Assembly (NCBI RefSeq): GCF_000835165.1 | Contig: NZ_CP007791.1 | Location: 1-25,857 of the forward strand | Source: Corynebacterium marinum DSM 44953 | Lineage (GTDB): Bacteria > Actinomycetota > Actinomycetes > Mycobacteriales > Mycobacteriaceae | Direction of reading: 5' to 3' | Length of the DNA: 25,857 bases | Part shown: positions 17,535-24,819 of the stretch, piece by piece | Numbering within the stretch: the first letter of the stretch is position 1 | Layout of the letters: the number at the start of each line of letters is the position of its first letter | Translations under genes and position numbers: made by a program | Notes under the pieces: model-generated | Told to the model about the DNA's origin: nothing | Databases searched by the model: none | Seen by the model: only the letters and a program-made list of their open reading frames with translations

Positions 17535-17575
17535 GACACTTTTCGGTGAGACAGGTTGGTAAGACATTTTTCGTG
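17535..17575 (+). repeat. Short direct repeats at the probable transposon end
   Basis: GACACTTTTCGGTG (17535-17548) and GACATTTTTCGTG (17563-17575) are imperfect direct repeats 28 bases apart, with a further GAGACA between them. Tn402/Tn7-type ends carry several direct copies of a transposase-binding site beginning TGTC on the outer strand, which fits. No matching inverted copy was found at the other side (13460-13640 or 14577-14640), so the element's borders remain unresolved. The rest of 17576-17679 shows nothing recognisable. Confidence 0.45.
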
Positions 17576-17679
17576 TTGGTTTCCGCAGGAGCCCCGGTTC
17601 TCGACATGCTCGCCGCAGGTGTCTTTTAAACCTTTAGTATTTCAAGACAAGAAAGAACGGGCAGTACAGTTTTGCATTA

Positions 17680-18579
17680 CTACTCATCACCTAGCCCGAG
17701 CCGAGGGAGAACATCAGACAGAACTGTTTCCACGGGCGTATGGACGTTGCTTGCCGCCGTGCCCCCATGGAGATGTAGGTACTCACTCACCAATCTGACC
17801 CCGGCGGCGTATCCAGCACCAGTGGGCAGGCCGACCGGTTCCGCCCCGAATAGTTGGGCGGTCTTGTCGCCGAGTACCCATGCAGCAAAGTCCTGCATTC
17901 CGGTGACCTGTAGGCCACTGGCGACCTTGGCCAGAACACTGTCGTCATTGCGGGTCTGGTCATCGACGAAGTGGGTGTAACCGTGGCTGCCGTAGAGCTC
18001 GGTAGCAAAAACATCAGCTAGGCCCTCTGCAACGACATGTTCGCCCACTGTCACTGTGACCGGATCCCACACGACTCCGCCGGGCGAGTACCGAACATTG
18101 TGGTGCAGTTCATGGACAACGATGGCCTCCAGACGATTGAGGACGTCAATGGTGGGCCAGACCGATATGACGATATAGCCACTGATGCCGCCGAACGCGC
18201 TGAGCCCTTTGACTTCCTCCATGAAGTGCCTGTTGGTGGGATCGCCAAGCAGCAGCAGTACCTTCAGGTCTGGGATGTGTAGGTCTGGGTTCGCTGTCTT
18301 CAGCGTTTCGATTCCACGTTCCAGAGCGTGGTGCATGCGTTCCCATGCGTTAGCCCGGATCAGGGTGTCCAGGGATTCACGAAGCTCTTCTTCGGGGCCA
18401 TTTTCCGGGAAGCCGAAGTTCTGCTTGTGGATGACGGCCAGGTCCATCTCGCCGGGAACGAAGTGATACATGCCGTTCATGGGCGACCACATCTTCCTAA
18501 TGAGGTCACGACGATGCTCTGGGGCCACGTCGAACACTCGGGTCATAGCTGCAGCAGTATCGATGATGTCGATGTTCAT
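17680..18579 (-). CDS. DUF2268 (YjaZ-like) putative zinc-dependent protease
   Basis: A 299-residue protein. Seen: zinc-binding HELHH within VVHELHHNVRY (H156, E157, H160) and a third-ligand glutamate candidate in AEGLADVFA (E185), the pattern of DUF2268 proteins. No signal peptide is visible, so it is probably cytoplasmic. The substrate is unknown for the family. The start at 18579 lies 2 bases past the transcription start predicted from the promoter at 18588-18618, so the mRNA may be leaderless. It is transcribed divergently from the broken aminoglycoside adenylyltransferase gene, and both may answer to the same MerR-type regulator, which is not encoded nearby. It is probably a stress- or drug-linked passenger gene; that is inference. 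Confidence 0.8.
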   Translation of the reverse strand: MNIDIIDTAAAMTRVFDVAPEHRRDLIRKMWSPMNGMYHFVPGEMDLAVIHKQNFGFPENGPEEELRESLDTLIRANAWERMHHALERGIETLKTANPDLHIPDLKVLLLLGDPTNRHFMEEVKGLSAFGGISGYIVISVWPTIDVLNRLEAIVVHELHHNVRYSPGGVVWDPVTVTVGEHVVAEGLADVFATELYGSHGYTHFVDDQTRNDDSVLAKVASGLQVTGMQDFAAWVLGDKTAQLFGAEPVGLPTGAGYAAGVRLVSEYLHLHGGTAASNVHTPVETVLSDVLPRLGLGDE

Positions 18580-18587
18580 GCTGGCTC

Positions 18588-18618
18588 ATTCTAGACCCTG
18601 ACGCAGCGTCAAGGTCAA
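18588..18618 (-). promoter_or_regulatory. MerR-type promoter with 19-bp spacer
   Basis: On the minus strand TTGACC (18618-18613) and TAGAAT (18593-18588) are 19 bases apart, 2 longer than optimal. The spacer holds a dyad CCTTGACGC-T-GCGTCAGGG, arms matching at 8 of 9 positions. An overlong spacer with a central dyad is the hallmark of promoters activated by DNA distortion by MerR-family regulators. It directs transcription of the DUF2268 gene. Confidence 0.65.
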
Positions 18619-18642
18619 GGGATGATCGGGTAAAACAGAATA

Positions 18643-19444
18643 ATGAACTATCAAGGGGTCCTCGCCGACGTCGTGTCCTGGGCCGAGCGAGAGTCCAACG
18701 TCCGAGCAGTCATCCTGACCGGTTCCGCCGCATCCAACGCCGAGCATCCGCTGTCCGATCGTGATCTTGAACTGCACGTCCAGCAAAGAGGGCCACTGGA
18801 AAACTCGGATGAGTGGTGGTCGAGCCTGGGCGATGTCCTTGCGGTCGAGCGACTAGAAAACGGCGAAGATCAACCAACCCGACTGAATCTACTATGTCGG
18901 TGGCAAGTTGGACTTCACGCTGATTCGTATCGATGAGGAGCGCGGGGTGTACGACCGCCCGTTCACCGTCTTGCTGGATAAGGATGAGGTAGCTGGTGAT
19001 TTCACGCTCTGCGCTCCTACGGTGGTAGGCCCCACTCAGGCAGTGTTCGACGAATCCGCCAATTGGGCGGGTGCTGCAGTGTTGATGACCGCCAAAGCAA
19101 TCATGCGTGATGAGCCCTGGTCGGTGATGATGCGTGACGCTGATTTCAAAGTTGAACTGCTTCGCATGATCGAGTGGGATCATATCCTGCGATACGGATC
19201 TTCCCGTGACGTGAGATACCTGGGGACACAGATGAGATCGTGGATGGACATCGGTGTTCAACATGTCCTTGACACCTGCACTGTGACGTATGGAGCTGAT
19301 AACCGAGATGCCCTCTCTGCAGGGATCGAATTCTTCAGCCGTCTTTCCCATCAGGTGGCGGGTGAAGGTGGACTCGCGCCGTTTCCTTTCGAACGGATCG
19401 AGACCGAGGTCCTCCGCATCTTCAGTGCTTCATCATGGGCATGA
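18643..19444 (+). pseudogene. ANT(6)-type aminoglycoside adenylyltransferase, frameshifted
   Basis: Two overlapping frames together give an aminoglycoside 6-adenylyltransferase-like protein. The first carries the nucleotidyltransferase motif LTGSAAS...SDRDLEL (G27, S28, D39, D41, E43). It loses similarity at about base 889 and stops soon after. The second frame, shifted by one base, begins with YVGGKLDFTLIRID and continues to SASSWA. Skipping one base near 889-892 restores a continuous product of about 266 residues. Intact enzymes (about 285-300 residues) adenylylate streptomycin. The single-base insertion should inactivate the gene unless it is a sequencing error; no slippery sequence is seen. 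It lies divergent from the DUF2268 gene and 97 bases before the erm leader. Confidence 0.8.
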
Positions 19445-19525
19445 CCAACCACTGTATGGGCCCCTCACATAGTCGAGATGAAAGTTCGGATGACCAGGAC
19501 AAGCAGGTCAGGCATCCGCGTGCTG

Positions 19526-19534
19526 TGATATGAT
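19526..19534 (+). promoter_or_regulatory. Extended -10 promoter for erm
   Basis: TGATATGAT: a TATGAT -10 box (19529-19534) with an upstream TG at the extended -10 position. No good -35 box is present. Transcription should begin about base 19541, one base before the leader-peptide ATG, so the transcript is probably leaderless or nearly so, which is common in corynebacteria. Confidence 0.5.
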
Positions 19535-19541
19535 TCGCGCC

Positions 19542-19619
19542 ATGGGCGTAATGAATGCAATTTTCACCACCTTCGGTCGGCTCCGGAGCTCCGGAGCCGC
19601 CGGTGGGTGTGTGCGCTAA
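19542..19619 (+). CDS. erm leader peptide (RLR class)
   Basis: A 25-codon frame, or 22 codons from the in-frame ATG at 19551, located 106 bases upstream of the methylase. It encodes ...IFTTFGRLRSSG... Leader peptides of several erm genes, including those of erm(X) and erm(D) type, share the Arg-Leu-Arg motif, at which a macrolide-bound ribosome stalls. The RLR codons are 19578-19586. It probably induces the downstream methylase by attenuation. The motif and position are seen; stalling is inferred from the known class. Confidence 0.75.
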   Translation: MGVMNAIFTTFGRLRSSGAAGGCVR

Positions 19620-19654
19620 CGGAGGACGTTCCACGGAGGTAGAGACACCCACCG
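19578..19654 (+). promoter_or_regulatory. erm translational attenuator: 22-bp palindrome plus 10-bp stem
   Basis: A perfect 22-base palindrome (19578-19599, arms CGGCTCCGGAG) begins at the RLR codons. CGGTGGGTGT (19601-19610) pairs perfectly with ACACCCACCG (19645-19654) across the leader stop codon. Further CCGGAG/CGGAG copies (19691-19696, 19711-19715, the second being the probable methylase ribosome binding site) can pair with CTCCG in the palindrome. A ribosome stalled at RLR would cover the palindrome and could expose the methylase start. The pairings are seen; the switching model is inference. Confidence 0.6.
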
Positions 19655-19725
19655 CTCAGCTTGTCCAGCCGGGCGGCCGTTTCGGCATGCCCGGAGCACG
19701 ATATCTGCTGCGGAGTGTCTTTTCT

Positions 19726-20517
19726 ATGCCTACCTACAGGCCGAACAAGGGCCGTCACGAGAACGGCCAGAACTACCTTGTCAACAAGTCAATGATTAAG
19801 AAGGTCGTTGACCTTGTCCCTGTCAGTGCGTCCGTCCCGGTCATAGAGATCGGCCCGGGACACGGGGCGCTGACCTTTCCCCTCCAGGACCGTGTCCTGG
19901 CTACCGGTGGATCGTTGACCGCCATCGAGATCGACCCGGCCTCCGTCCGGTGGCTGGAGGAGCGGCTGCGCCCGGAGGTTCACCTGTACGAGCAGGACGT
20001 CCTTGATTTTGTGCTGCCGGACGGCCCGCACGTCCTGGTGGGGAACCTGCCGTTTCACCTGACCACCGCGATCCTGCGGCACGTCCTTCACTCACCGGGG
20101 TGGACTCACGCGGTCTTCCTGGTGCAGTGGGAGGTCGCGCGTCGCCGCGCCGGCGTCGGTGGTGCCACGATGATGACAGCCCAGTGGTGGCCCTGGTTCG
20201 ACTTCGAACAGCACGGGCGAATACCATCCACACATTTCCGTCCCCGCCCCACCGTCGACGCCGGTGTCCTGGTGATGCGTCGCCGGGAAGAGCCTCTCGT
20301 CAACTGGTCGGAGCGTGCGCGGTACGCGTCGTTCGTCCATGCCGTGTTCACCGGCAAGGGCCGAGGCATCGCCGACATCGTGTCCCGGGTCGTGGGGCGT
20401 CGGCGTGAACGACGGTGTGCTGAGGTCCTGCGTGAGGCCGGTGTTCCGGCAAACGCACTGCCGAAACAGTTGGACGCGGGGCAGTGGGCCACACTGTTTA
20501 AGGCCGTGGGGCGCTAA
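19726..20517 (+). CDS. erm: Erm 23S rRNA adenine-N6 methyltransferase (MLS-B resistance)
   Basis: A 263-residue methylase. Seen: S-adenosylmethionine motif I EIGPGHGALT (41-50), acidic AIEID (66-70) and catalytic motif IV GNLPFHL (106-112). Conserved blocks WEVARRRAGVGG and TMMTAQWWPW are shared with actinobacterial Erm proteins. It dimethylates A2058 of 23S rRNA, giving resistance to macrolides, lincosamides and streptogramin B. From memory it resembles Erm(X) but differs throughout and lacks its basic C-terminal tail, so it is another class; I do not assign one. The ATG at 19726 has CGGAG (19711-19715) 10 bases upstream, and MPTYRPNKGRHENGQN matches the family start. It is probably induced through the leader peptide. 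GC-rich like the adjacent ANT(6) gene. Confidence 0.93.
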   Translation: MPTYRPNKGRHENGQNYLVNKSMIKKVVDLVPVSASVPVIEIGPGHGALTFPLQDRVLATGGSLTAIEIDPASVRWLEERLRPEVHLYEQDVLDFVLPDGPHVLVGNLPFHLTTAILRHVLHSPGWTHAVFLVQWEVARRRAGVGGATMMTAQWWPWFDFEQHGRIPSTHFRPRPTVDAGVLVMRRREEPLVNWSERARYASFVHAVFTGKGRGIADIVSRVVGRRRERRCAEVLREAGVPANALPKQLDAGQWATLFKAVGR

Positions 20518-20914
20518 AGGCGAGCTGATCGCGATGTGATCGGTCGCTGCGTCTGATGTCGGCAGCAGAAGAAGTGCCATCCCTCCCAGATCCTGTTCCA
20601 GGGAAACTCTAAAGACAGCACCGTTGGCCATACGAAGAGCAATGTCTTCCCGGTCCATCAGACCAGCACGCCATAGAGTGATCAAGAATCCACGCCATAT
20701 AGCGCTCATATTCACATCTATTGAATTTTCAACTGTCGGAGATTTTCAGTGAAGTCGACGGATCGGTGTGTCATAAACGACCGTTTTTGGCGTCCGTATA
20801 AGGCCCCTTCACCGGGCGTTTTCTCGGGCGGGGTATATGGGAATCTGAAATCGTTGAAAACTCGGAGTTTGTCAGTTTCCGAAGTCCTCAGCACTTCTGT
20901 CCATAGTCCACAGC
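20518..20914. other. Gene-poor segment between erm and the IS6 element
   Basis: No convincing gene. The minus strand from 20709 has a protein-like stretch (MSAIWRGFLITLWRAG and on) of about 60 codons without a visible ribosome binding site that runs on into the erm complement; it may be a remnant of a lost gene. Two GGGG-starting ends face away from each other: one on the minus strand from 20807, one on the plus strand from 20830, 22 bases apart, each followed by AT-rich sequence. They resemble abutted transposon ends (Tn3-like) only loosely. Confidence 0.35.
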
Positions 20915-21770
20915 GTGCTGTTGCAAAGTTGGGGCAGTAGGAAGACCGGCGTGAAATAATCACAGCCATGGGCATCTTCTCCGGTCGTCATTTCCCCCGT
21001 GACATCATCCTGTGGGCGGTGCGCAGGTCATTGCCGCTACGGGGTGAGCTGACCTAAGATCTGGAGGAAATGATGACTTCAGCCGCGGCGTACCGGTTGA
21101 TCACACCACGATTCTCACCGCTGGGTCCAAAAAATACGCCCCTGAGCTGGATAAGCAAACACGGTGGTACCGGCCAAGTACCTGACTGGCAGGCCAGTTC
21201 CTGGCGGGTGGATGAGACCTATATCCGGGTCGGCGGCAGGTGGTGCTACCTCTGATCTGGCGATCACCGCCGGTGGCCAGACCCTGGACTTTTACCTCTC
21301 ACCAAAGCGGAACGTCGCCGCAGCGAGGCGTTTGCTGGCCAAGGCCCTCAGATCCAATGCGTCAGCCAGGTATCCCAGAGTGACCAACACCGATAAAGCA
21401 CCCTCCCTAGCCAGGGCAATCACCGAGTTGAAGTCAGAGGGAATCTGCCCGCCAACAGTGGAACACCGGCAGGTGAAATACCTCAACAACATCCTGGAAG
21501 GCGACCATGGTCGGCTGAAACGGATCCTCGGGCCGAAAGGCGCGTTTAAGAACTTAGACATCTGCATATCGGACGTTGAAAGGGATAGAGGCGATGCACT
21601 CGATTCACGGAAAGGGCAAGGCACGATGTTTGACCTCACGGGCAACCGAACCCAGACGCGGTGATCGTCAACCGGGTATTCGAGACGGCCTAACAACGCC
21701 CACACACAGCGGCCATCAGGAAATGAGAAACTGAGTCTTCGCTGCTCTCCGCCCCGCTTTGCAACAGCAC
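20915..21770 (+). mobile_element. Decayed IS6-family insertion sequence (IS1628-like)
   Basis: Bounded by perfect 14-base inverted repeats GTGCTGTTGCAAAG (20915-20928) and CTTTGCAACAGCAC (21757-21770). The length of about 856 bp suits IS6 elements. No 8-base target duplication is visible at the flanks, consistent with IS6-mediated rearrangement. Its transposase gene is broken. The left end is nearly identical to the fragment at 6607-6788, which lies in the opposite orientation. Confidence 0.88.
20968..21693 (+). pseudogene. IS6-family transposase, multiply frameshifted
   Basis: The reading frame begins MGIFSGRHFPRDIILWAVR and ends with VNRVFETA at 21693, both expected ends of an IS1628-like transposase. 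In between, segments VPDWQASSWRVDETYIRVGG, AITAGGQTLDFYLSPKRN and VEHRQVKYLNNILEGDHGRL occur in different frames, with breaks near 21020, 21110-21160, 21245 and 21560. The DDE residues (D in DETYI, D in NTDKAPS, E in LEGDHGRL) can still be recognised. Several independent indels mean it is inactive. Confidence 0.88.
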
Positions 21771-22040
21771 CTCTTTTAGGATGGAGCGATTTTTCGGTGA
21801 GTTTAAATGGGCCAGGCCCAGATGAACCATTTCTCCCCGAGCGGAGGCGGAAACTTGGGATATCTTTTCAAAAAGGAAATTCAGTACCCCTATAAGCTTC
21901 ACGGATAGTGATGGCAAAAAAACTGATGACTCGGAATGTAGGAGTGAATGGTCGACCCCTAAGATTGAGGCTGACGCCGTCTACAGAAAAAATCGGTTAA
22001 CGCCAGCATCAATTACCCTCGACATCACTAAAAGAGAAGT
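21771..22040. other. Spacer between IS6 end and AAA+ operon
   Basis: AT-richer than the IS. It should hold the promoter of the AAA+ operon; no clear -10/-35 pair stands out. On the minus strand an open frame of about 60 codons (with LIGVLNFLFEKISQVSASAR) runs into the IS6 inverted repeat and ends in it, possibly a gene remnant cut by the insertion, but it has no good start. Confidence 0.3.
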
Positions 22041-23216
22041 ATGCCTCCATTTATCGCAAAAATAGACCATCTAACCGCTACCCATTTACCTATTCTTCGC
22101 CTTCCAAGCGGAGTCCTTCTTCCCGGTAACGATGATGTAGACGCGCTGGATGTGACGGTCGGCGATGTTGTTATCTATAACAATGATTGGGAAAAGTCCT
22201 CGGAGCAAAGCTGGGAGCCGCAGGTAAACGTCGGACTCATAGAGCAGATTGACGAGAGGTCTGTGATCTTTCGAACCACACAAGGATTAATGGAGCGCAC
22301 CCTGCCTGTGGGTCAGGAAGCTGAGCTCGGCAATGTAGTCCTCTTCAATGAAAGTCGAGAACTTATTGAAGTGAGAAAAAGGACTCCTCCTCAATCTTCC
22401 ATGAGCGAAGAGACTGTTGATATCACCAGTTTTCGCAAGGAACTGGATCTCGATCGCCACACATGGTCTTCCTTTGCCGGTTCTCCAGAAACACTGCAGG
22501 AAGCACGGGACATTATTGCAGTCCATGCAAACCCTAATGCTCGAGCTAAGTTACTCGACCTTGGCGTCAGCCCAGTACGAGGGATTCTTTTTGAGGGTCC
22601 CCCTGGAACCGGGAAAACTTTCCTTGCTCAGATCATGGCTGCGCAATCTCGTGCTTCCTTCTATTTAGTTACGACGGCATCACTAGGGGGCCGGCTGGTC
22701 GGAGAAAGCGAACAGCGCCTTGAGGCAATCTACGCCGATGCAGCCAAACAAGACATGTCAATTATATTCGTTGATGAAATCGAGGTTCTCACCAAAGACC
22801 GCGCTGGCGAATACGACCACGGCTCGCGGCTAGTTAATGTCTTTTTGACGAATATGGATGGCGTCAGCGCACCCGATAACGTCATTACTATCGGCACAAC
22901 TAACCGAGTGGATGACATTGATAAGGCTCTACGCCGCCCTGGACGGTTTGATCGAGAAGTCACCTTTAGGAATCCCAATCGCGAAGACCGGTTGGCGATC
23001 CTTACTTCCCAGTCCCGCAAAACCGCAGACAATCTCGATTATGAAGCAGTTGCGGATGCGACTGAAGGCTGGACTGCCGCGGAACTCGGCGCTATCTGGC
23101 AGCACGCCGGAGAGCTAACTGTCATCGCAGAGCGAAATAATATCTATAACGACTACTTTCTAATGGGGTTTGAGCGCGCCCAAACTGCCCGAACAAGGCG
23201 TCTGAACGGAAAATGA
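22041..23216 (+). CDS. AAA+ ATPase (Cdc48/ARC-like) with beta-rich N-terminal domain
   Basis: A 391-residue protein. Seen: residues 1 to about 112 are rich in beta-type segments (GDVVIYNN, VGLIEQIDERSVIFRT) and may be an OB-like or double-psi-type substrate domain. The AAA+ module follows with Walker A GPPGTGKT (186-193), Walker B IIFVDEIE (241-248), sensor GTTNR (285-289) and arginine fingers in RRPGRFD (298-304), then a helical lid. All catalytic residues are present. This is the classical AAA clade of hexameric unfoldases and remodellers (Cdc48, FtsH, ARC/Mpa). There is no transmembrane segment, no protease domain and no C-terminal GQYL tail. The following gene overlaps it by 4 bases (ATGA), so they make one functional unit. 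Context suggests defence; the substrate is unknown. Confidence 0.85.
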   Translation: MPPFIAKIDHLTATHLPILRLPSGVLLPGNDDVDALDVTVGDVVIYNNDWEKSSEQSWEPQVNVGLIEQIDERSVIFRTTQGLMERTLPVGQEAELGNVVLFNESRELIEVRKRTPPQSSMSEETVDITSFRKELDLDRHTWSSFAGSPETLQEARDIIAVHANPNARAKLLDLGVSPVRGILFEGPPGTGKTFLAQIMAAQSRASFYLVTTASLGGRLVGESEQRLEAIYADAAKQDMSIIFVDEIEVLTKDRAGEYDHGSRLVNVFLTNMDGVSAPDNVITIGTTNRVDDIDKALRRPGRFDREVTFRNPNREDRLAILTSQSRKTADNLDYEAVADATEGWTAAELGAIWQHAGELTVIAERNNIYNDYFLMGFERAQTARTRRLNGK

Positions 23217-24544
23217 TGAACTACATCACTACAATCTCAAATAAACTCGCTCGCAGCCGCGATAGACGGCGCCGAGCTCGGGCGCTTCGCAAGATAAACA
23301 AGCTACGTCGCTTTGTAAATCCCCTCGGAGACATGCGGCAGTTCTTGTACCTAGATAATATTGCCCTGCGCAGCCTTTATGTCTCCCGGTATGGACCAGA
23401 AGATGCCCGAACTACAATTACTGATGCTCGAACCCGAGACACAGAATTAAGCAGCAATACCGCCTACTCAATACCAGGGCTTCCCCACACAAGCACAATA
23501 TCGGCAAGTATGGGATCAACTCTACGAAGCGGCAACGCTCATACAATGCAGATCGAGCTCGTTGCTTCCGAGCAATCTCTCTTCCGAGATTTTCTGGACC
23601 GCGAAGCGTCTGCCGGAACCGATAGTCAAATTTGGGACGGCACCCCTGATGCGACGGGGAAAATAAGAGTCACAGGTAGACCCTTTCAGCGCGGAGAACT
23701 GATCCAAATCCGCATCCGTCTCCAAGCAGACCTGACCTACCGTATTAGTTCATTTGCCTCTGCCATTTCGGATCTCGCTGAAGGCGCCCCGGAGATGAAT
23801 TTCCCTCACACGGCAGACACCTTGCAGATTGCCGAGGTGCTCCGACAACTACTCATCGATCAAGCACCTATCGATGCGGAACTGATTGATTGGGGGTGGG
23901 ATCCTACCCGTGAGAATCTCATCCCTAAAGCGGAATCAAAGGAACCACTGCGACTCGTCGGCCTGACCCAGATCGACAATTATTGGATTGACGTACGGCG
24001 TGCACTCTTCGATGGTGCCGAATGTATGGCGCTTGTCCGAGTCAGCGAAGATGTTCCCTCAGAAAATTGGTCACCGTTGAAACTCTTCGACGCTATTCGA
24101 GGCTTATCTGGCTTCGATAATTTGGATGAAAGTATTAACCAGCTGCGAGCTGGCTTCGCCTCACCCCCAGCTCCTACCAATGTCTCCCTTGAACCGCTAA
24201 CTAAGGCCCTAACCAACTACCTATTCAAGATGGCATCAGAGGAGGAAAGCGAGAACCTTAATCCCCAAATAAAGCACATAGCTACTACCTATGCCCCCTC
24301 ACTTCCGAGCGCTTCAGTCATCTCCGAAGCATTCAATGACATTGATCGACTCTTGAGGTTGATGGGCTCCCCGCCCGCAGATTCAAACGTAATAGCGGAA
24401 GAGCGTGCCGCTGCACTTCTAGATGCTAATCTTTCGACAGACGGAGCTACGATAATCGGGGTTACGCCCGAAAAGCCCGTGTCACCACCCACTCCCCCCA
24501 CCCACCAGTACATTGTCGGCGAAATCATCGCATTGTATTGGTGA
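23213..24544 (+). CDS. Unknown 443-residue partner of the AAA+ ATPase (DUF6414-like pattern)
   Basis: Not firmly recognised. The first 35 residues are strongly basic (KLARSRDRRRRARALRKINK). Then comes RQFLYLDNIALRSLYVSRYG (42-61), a serine/threonine- and glycine-rich stretch to about residue 105, and FRDFLDRE. Near residue 146-170 is a beta segment RVTGRPFQRGELIQIRIRLQ. This order (a YLD motif, low-complexity linker, then a V-G-G-D/E-I beta segment) resembles DUF6414-type proteins as I remember them; those have no established function. Residues 190-430 are mostly helical and acidic. No nuclease, membrane or signal motif is seen. The start overlaps the AAA+ stop (ATGATGA; either ATG is possible, at 23213 or 23216). 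It probably acts with the ATPase as effector, adaptor or substrate. Confidence 0.7.
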   Translation: MMNYITTISNKLARSRDRRRRARALRKINKLRRFVNPLGDMRQFLYLDNIALRSLYVSRYGPEDARTTITDARTRDTELSSNTAYSIPGLPHTSTISASMGSTLRSGNAHTMQIELVASEQSLFRDFLDREASAGTDSQIWDGTPDATGKIRVTGRPFQRGELIQIRIRLQADLTYRISSFASAISDLAEGAPEMNFPHTADTLQIAEVLRQLLIDQAPIDAELIDWGWDPTRENLIPKAESKEPLRLVGLTQIDNYWIDVRRALFDGAECMALVRVSEDVPSENWSPLKLFDAIRGLSGFDNLDESINQLRAGFASPPAPTNVSLEPLTKALTNYLFKMASEEESENLNPQIKHIATTYAPSLPSASVISEAFNDIDRLLRLMGSPPADSNVIAEERAAALLDANLSTDGATIIGVTPEKPVSPPTPPTHQYIVGEIIALYW

Positions 24545-24819
24545 TCCCGAGCCTTCCTTGCTGCACGAGGGGACAACACGTCAGACGGCGGCACGTCTTT
24601 TTCACCGACGACGGGAGCTTGCAGCAGCACCTCTCTGCGGGAGCTATTCTGGTGCGGCATATTTGAGAGCTCCGCACAGCTGCGTTGAGAAATAGCGCTC
24701 TTAGAATTGGTGCGACAGGATTCTTGCCTTCATGCCAATTGTTGCTGTGGGGTATGCCCCATCGCGACTATCAATGTCGACTGTGCAAACGTCTTCTGCT
24801 CCTGACATTCGATGTTGCT
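24545..24819. other. Convergent spacer between the two defence operons
   Basis: No gene and no textbook terminator. It contains two GGGAGCT copies (24614 and 24640) around TTGCAGCAGCACCTCTCT (24619-24636), which resembles the outer end of the IS6 right repeat and its flank. GC content resembles the neighbouring genes. Confidence 0.3.

Noticed and set aside
20092..20715. Minus-strand frame of 207 codons overlapping erm
   Set aside because: Most of it is the complement of erm. Only the first 60 codons lie outside, without a ribosome binding site; treated as a possible remnant within the spacer.
24619..24636. Resemblance to the IS6 right end (TTGCAGCAGCACCTCTCT against TTGCAACAGCACCTCTTT)
   Set aside because: Only about 18 bases with two differences, the inner repeat sequence is absent, and no transposase remnant is near; chance or a very old scar.
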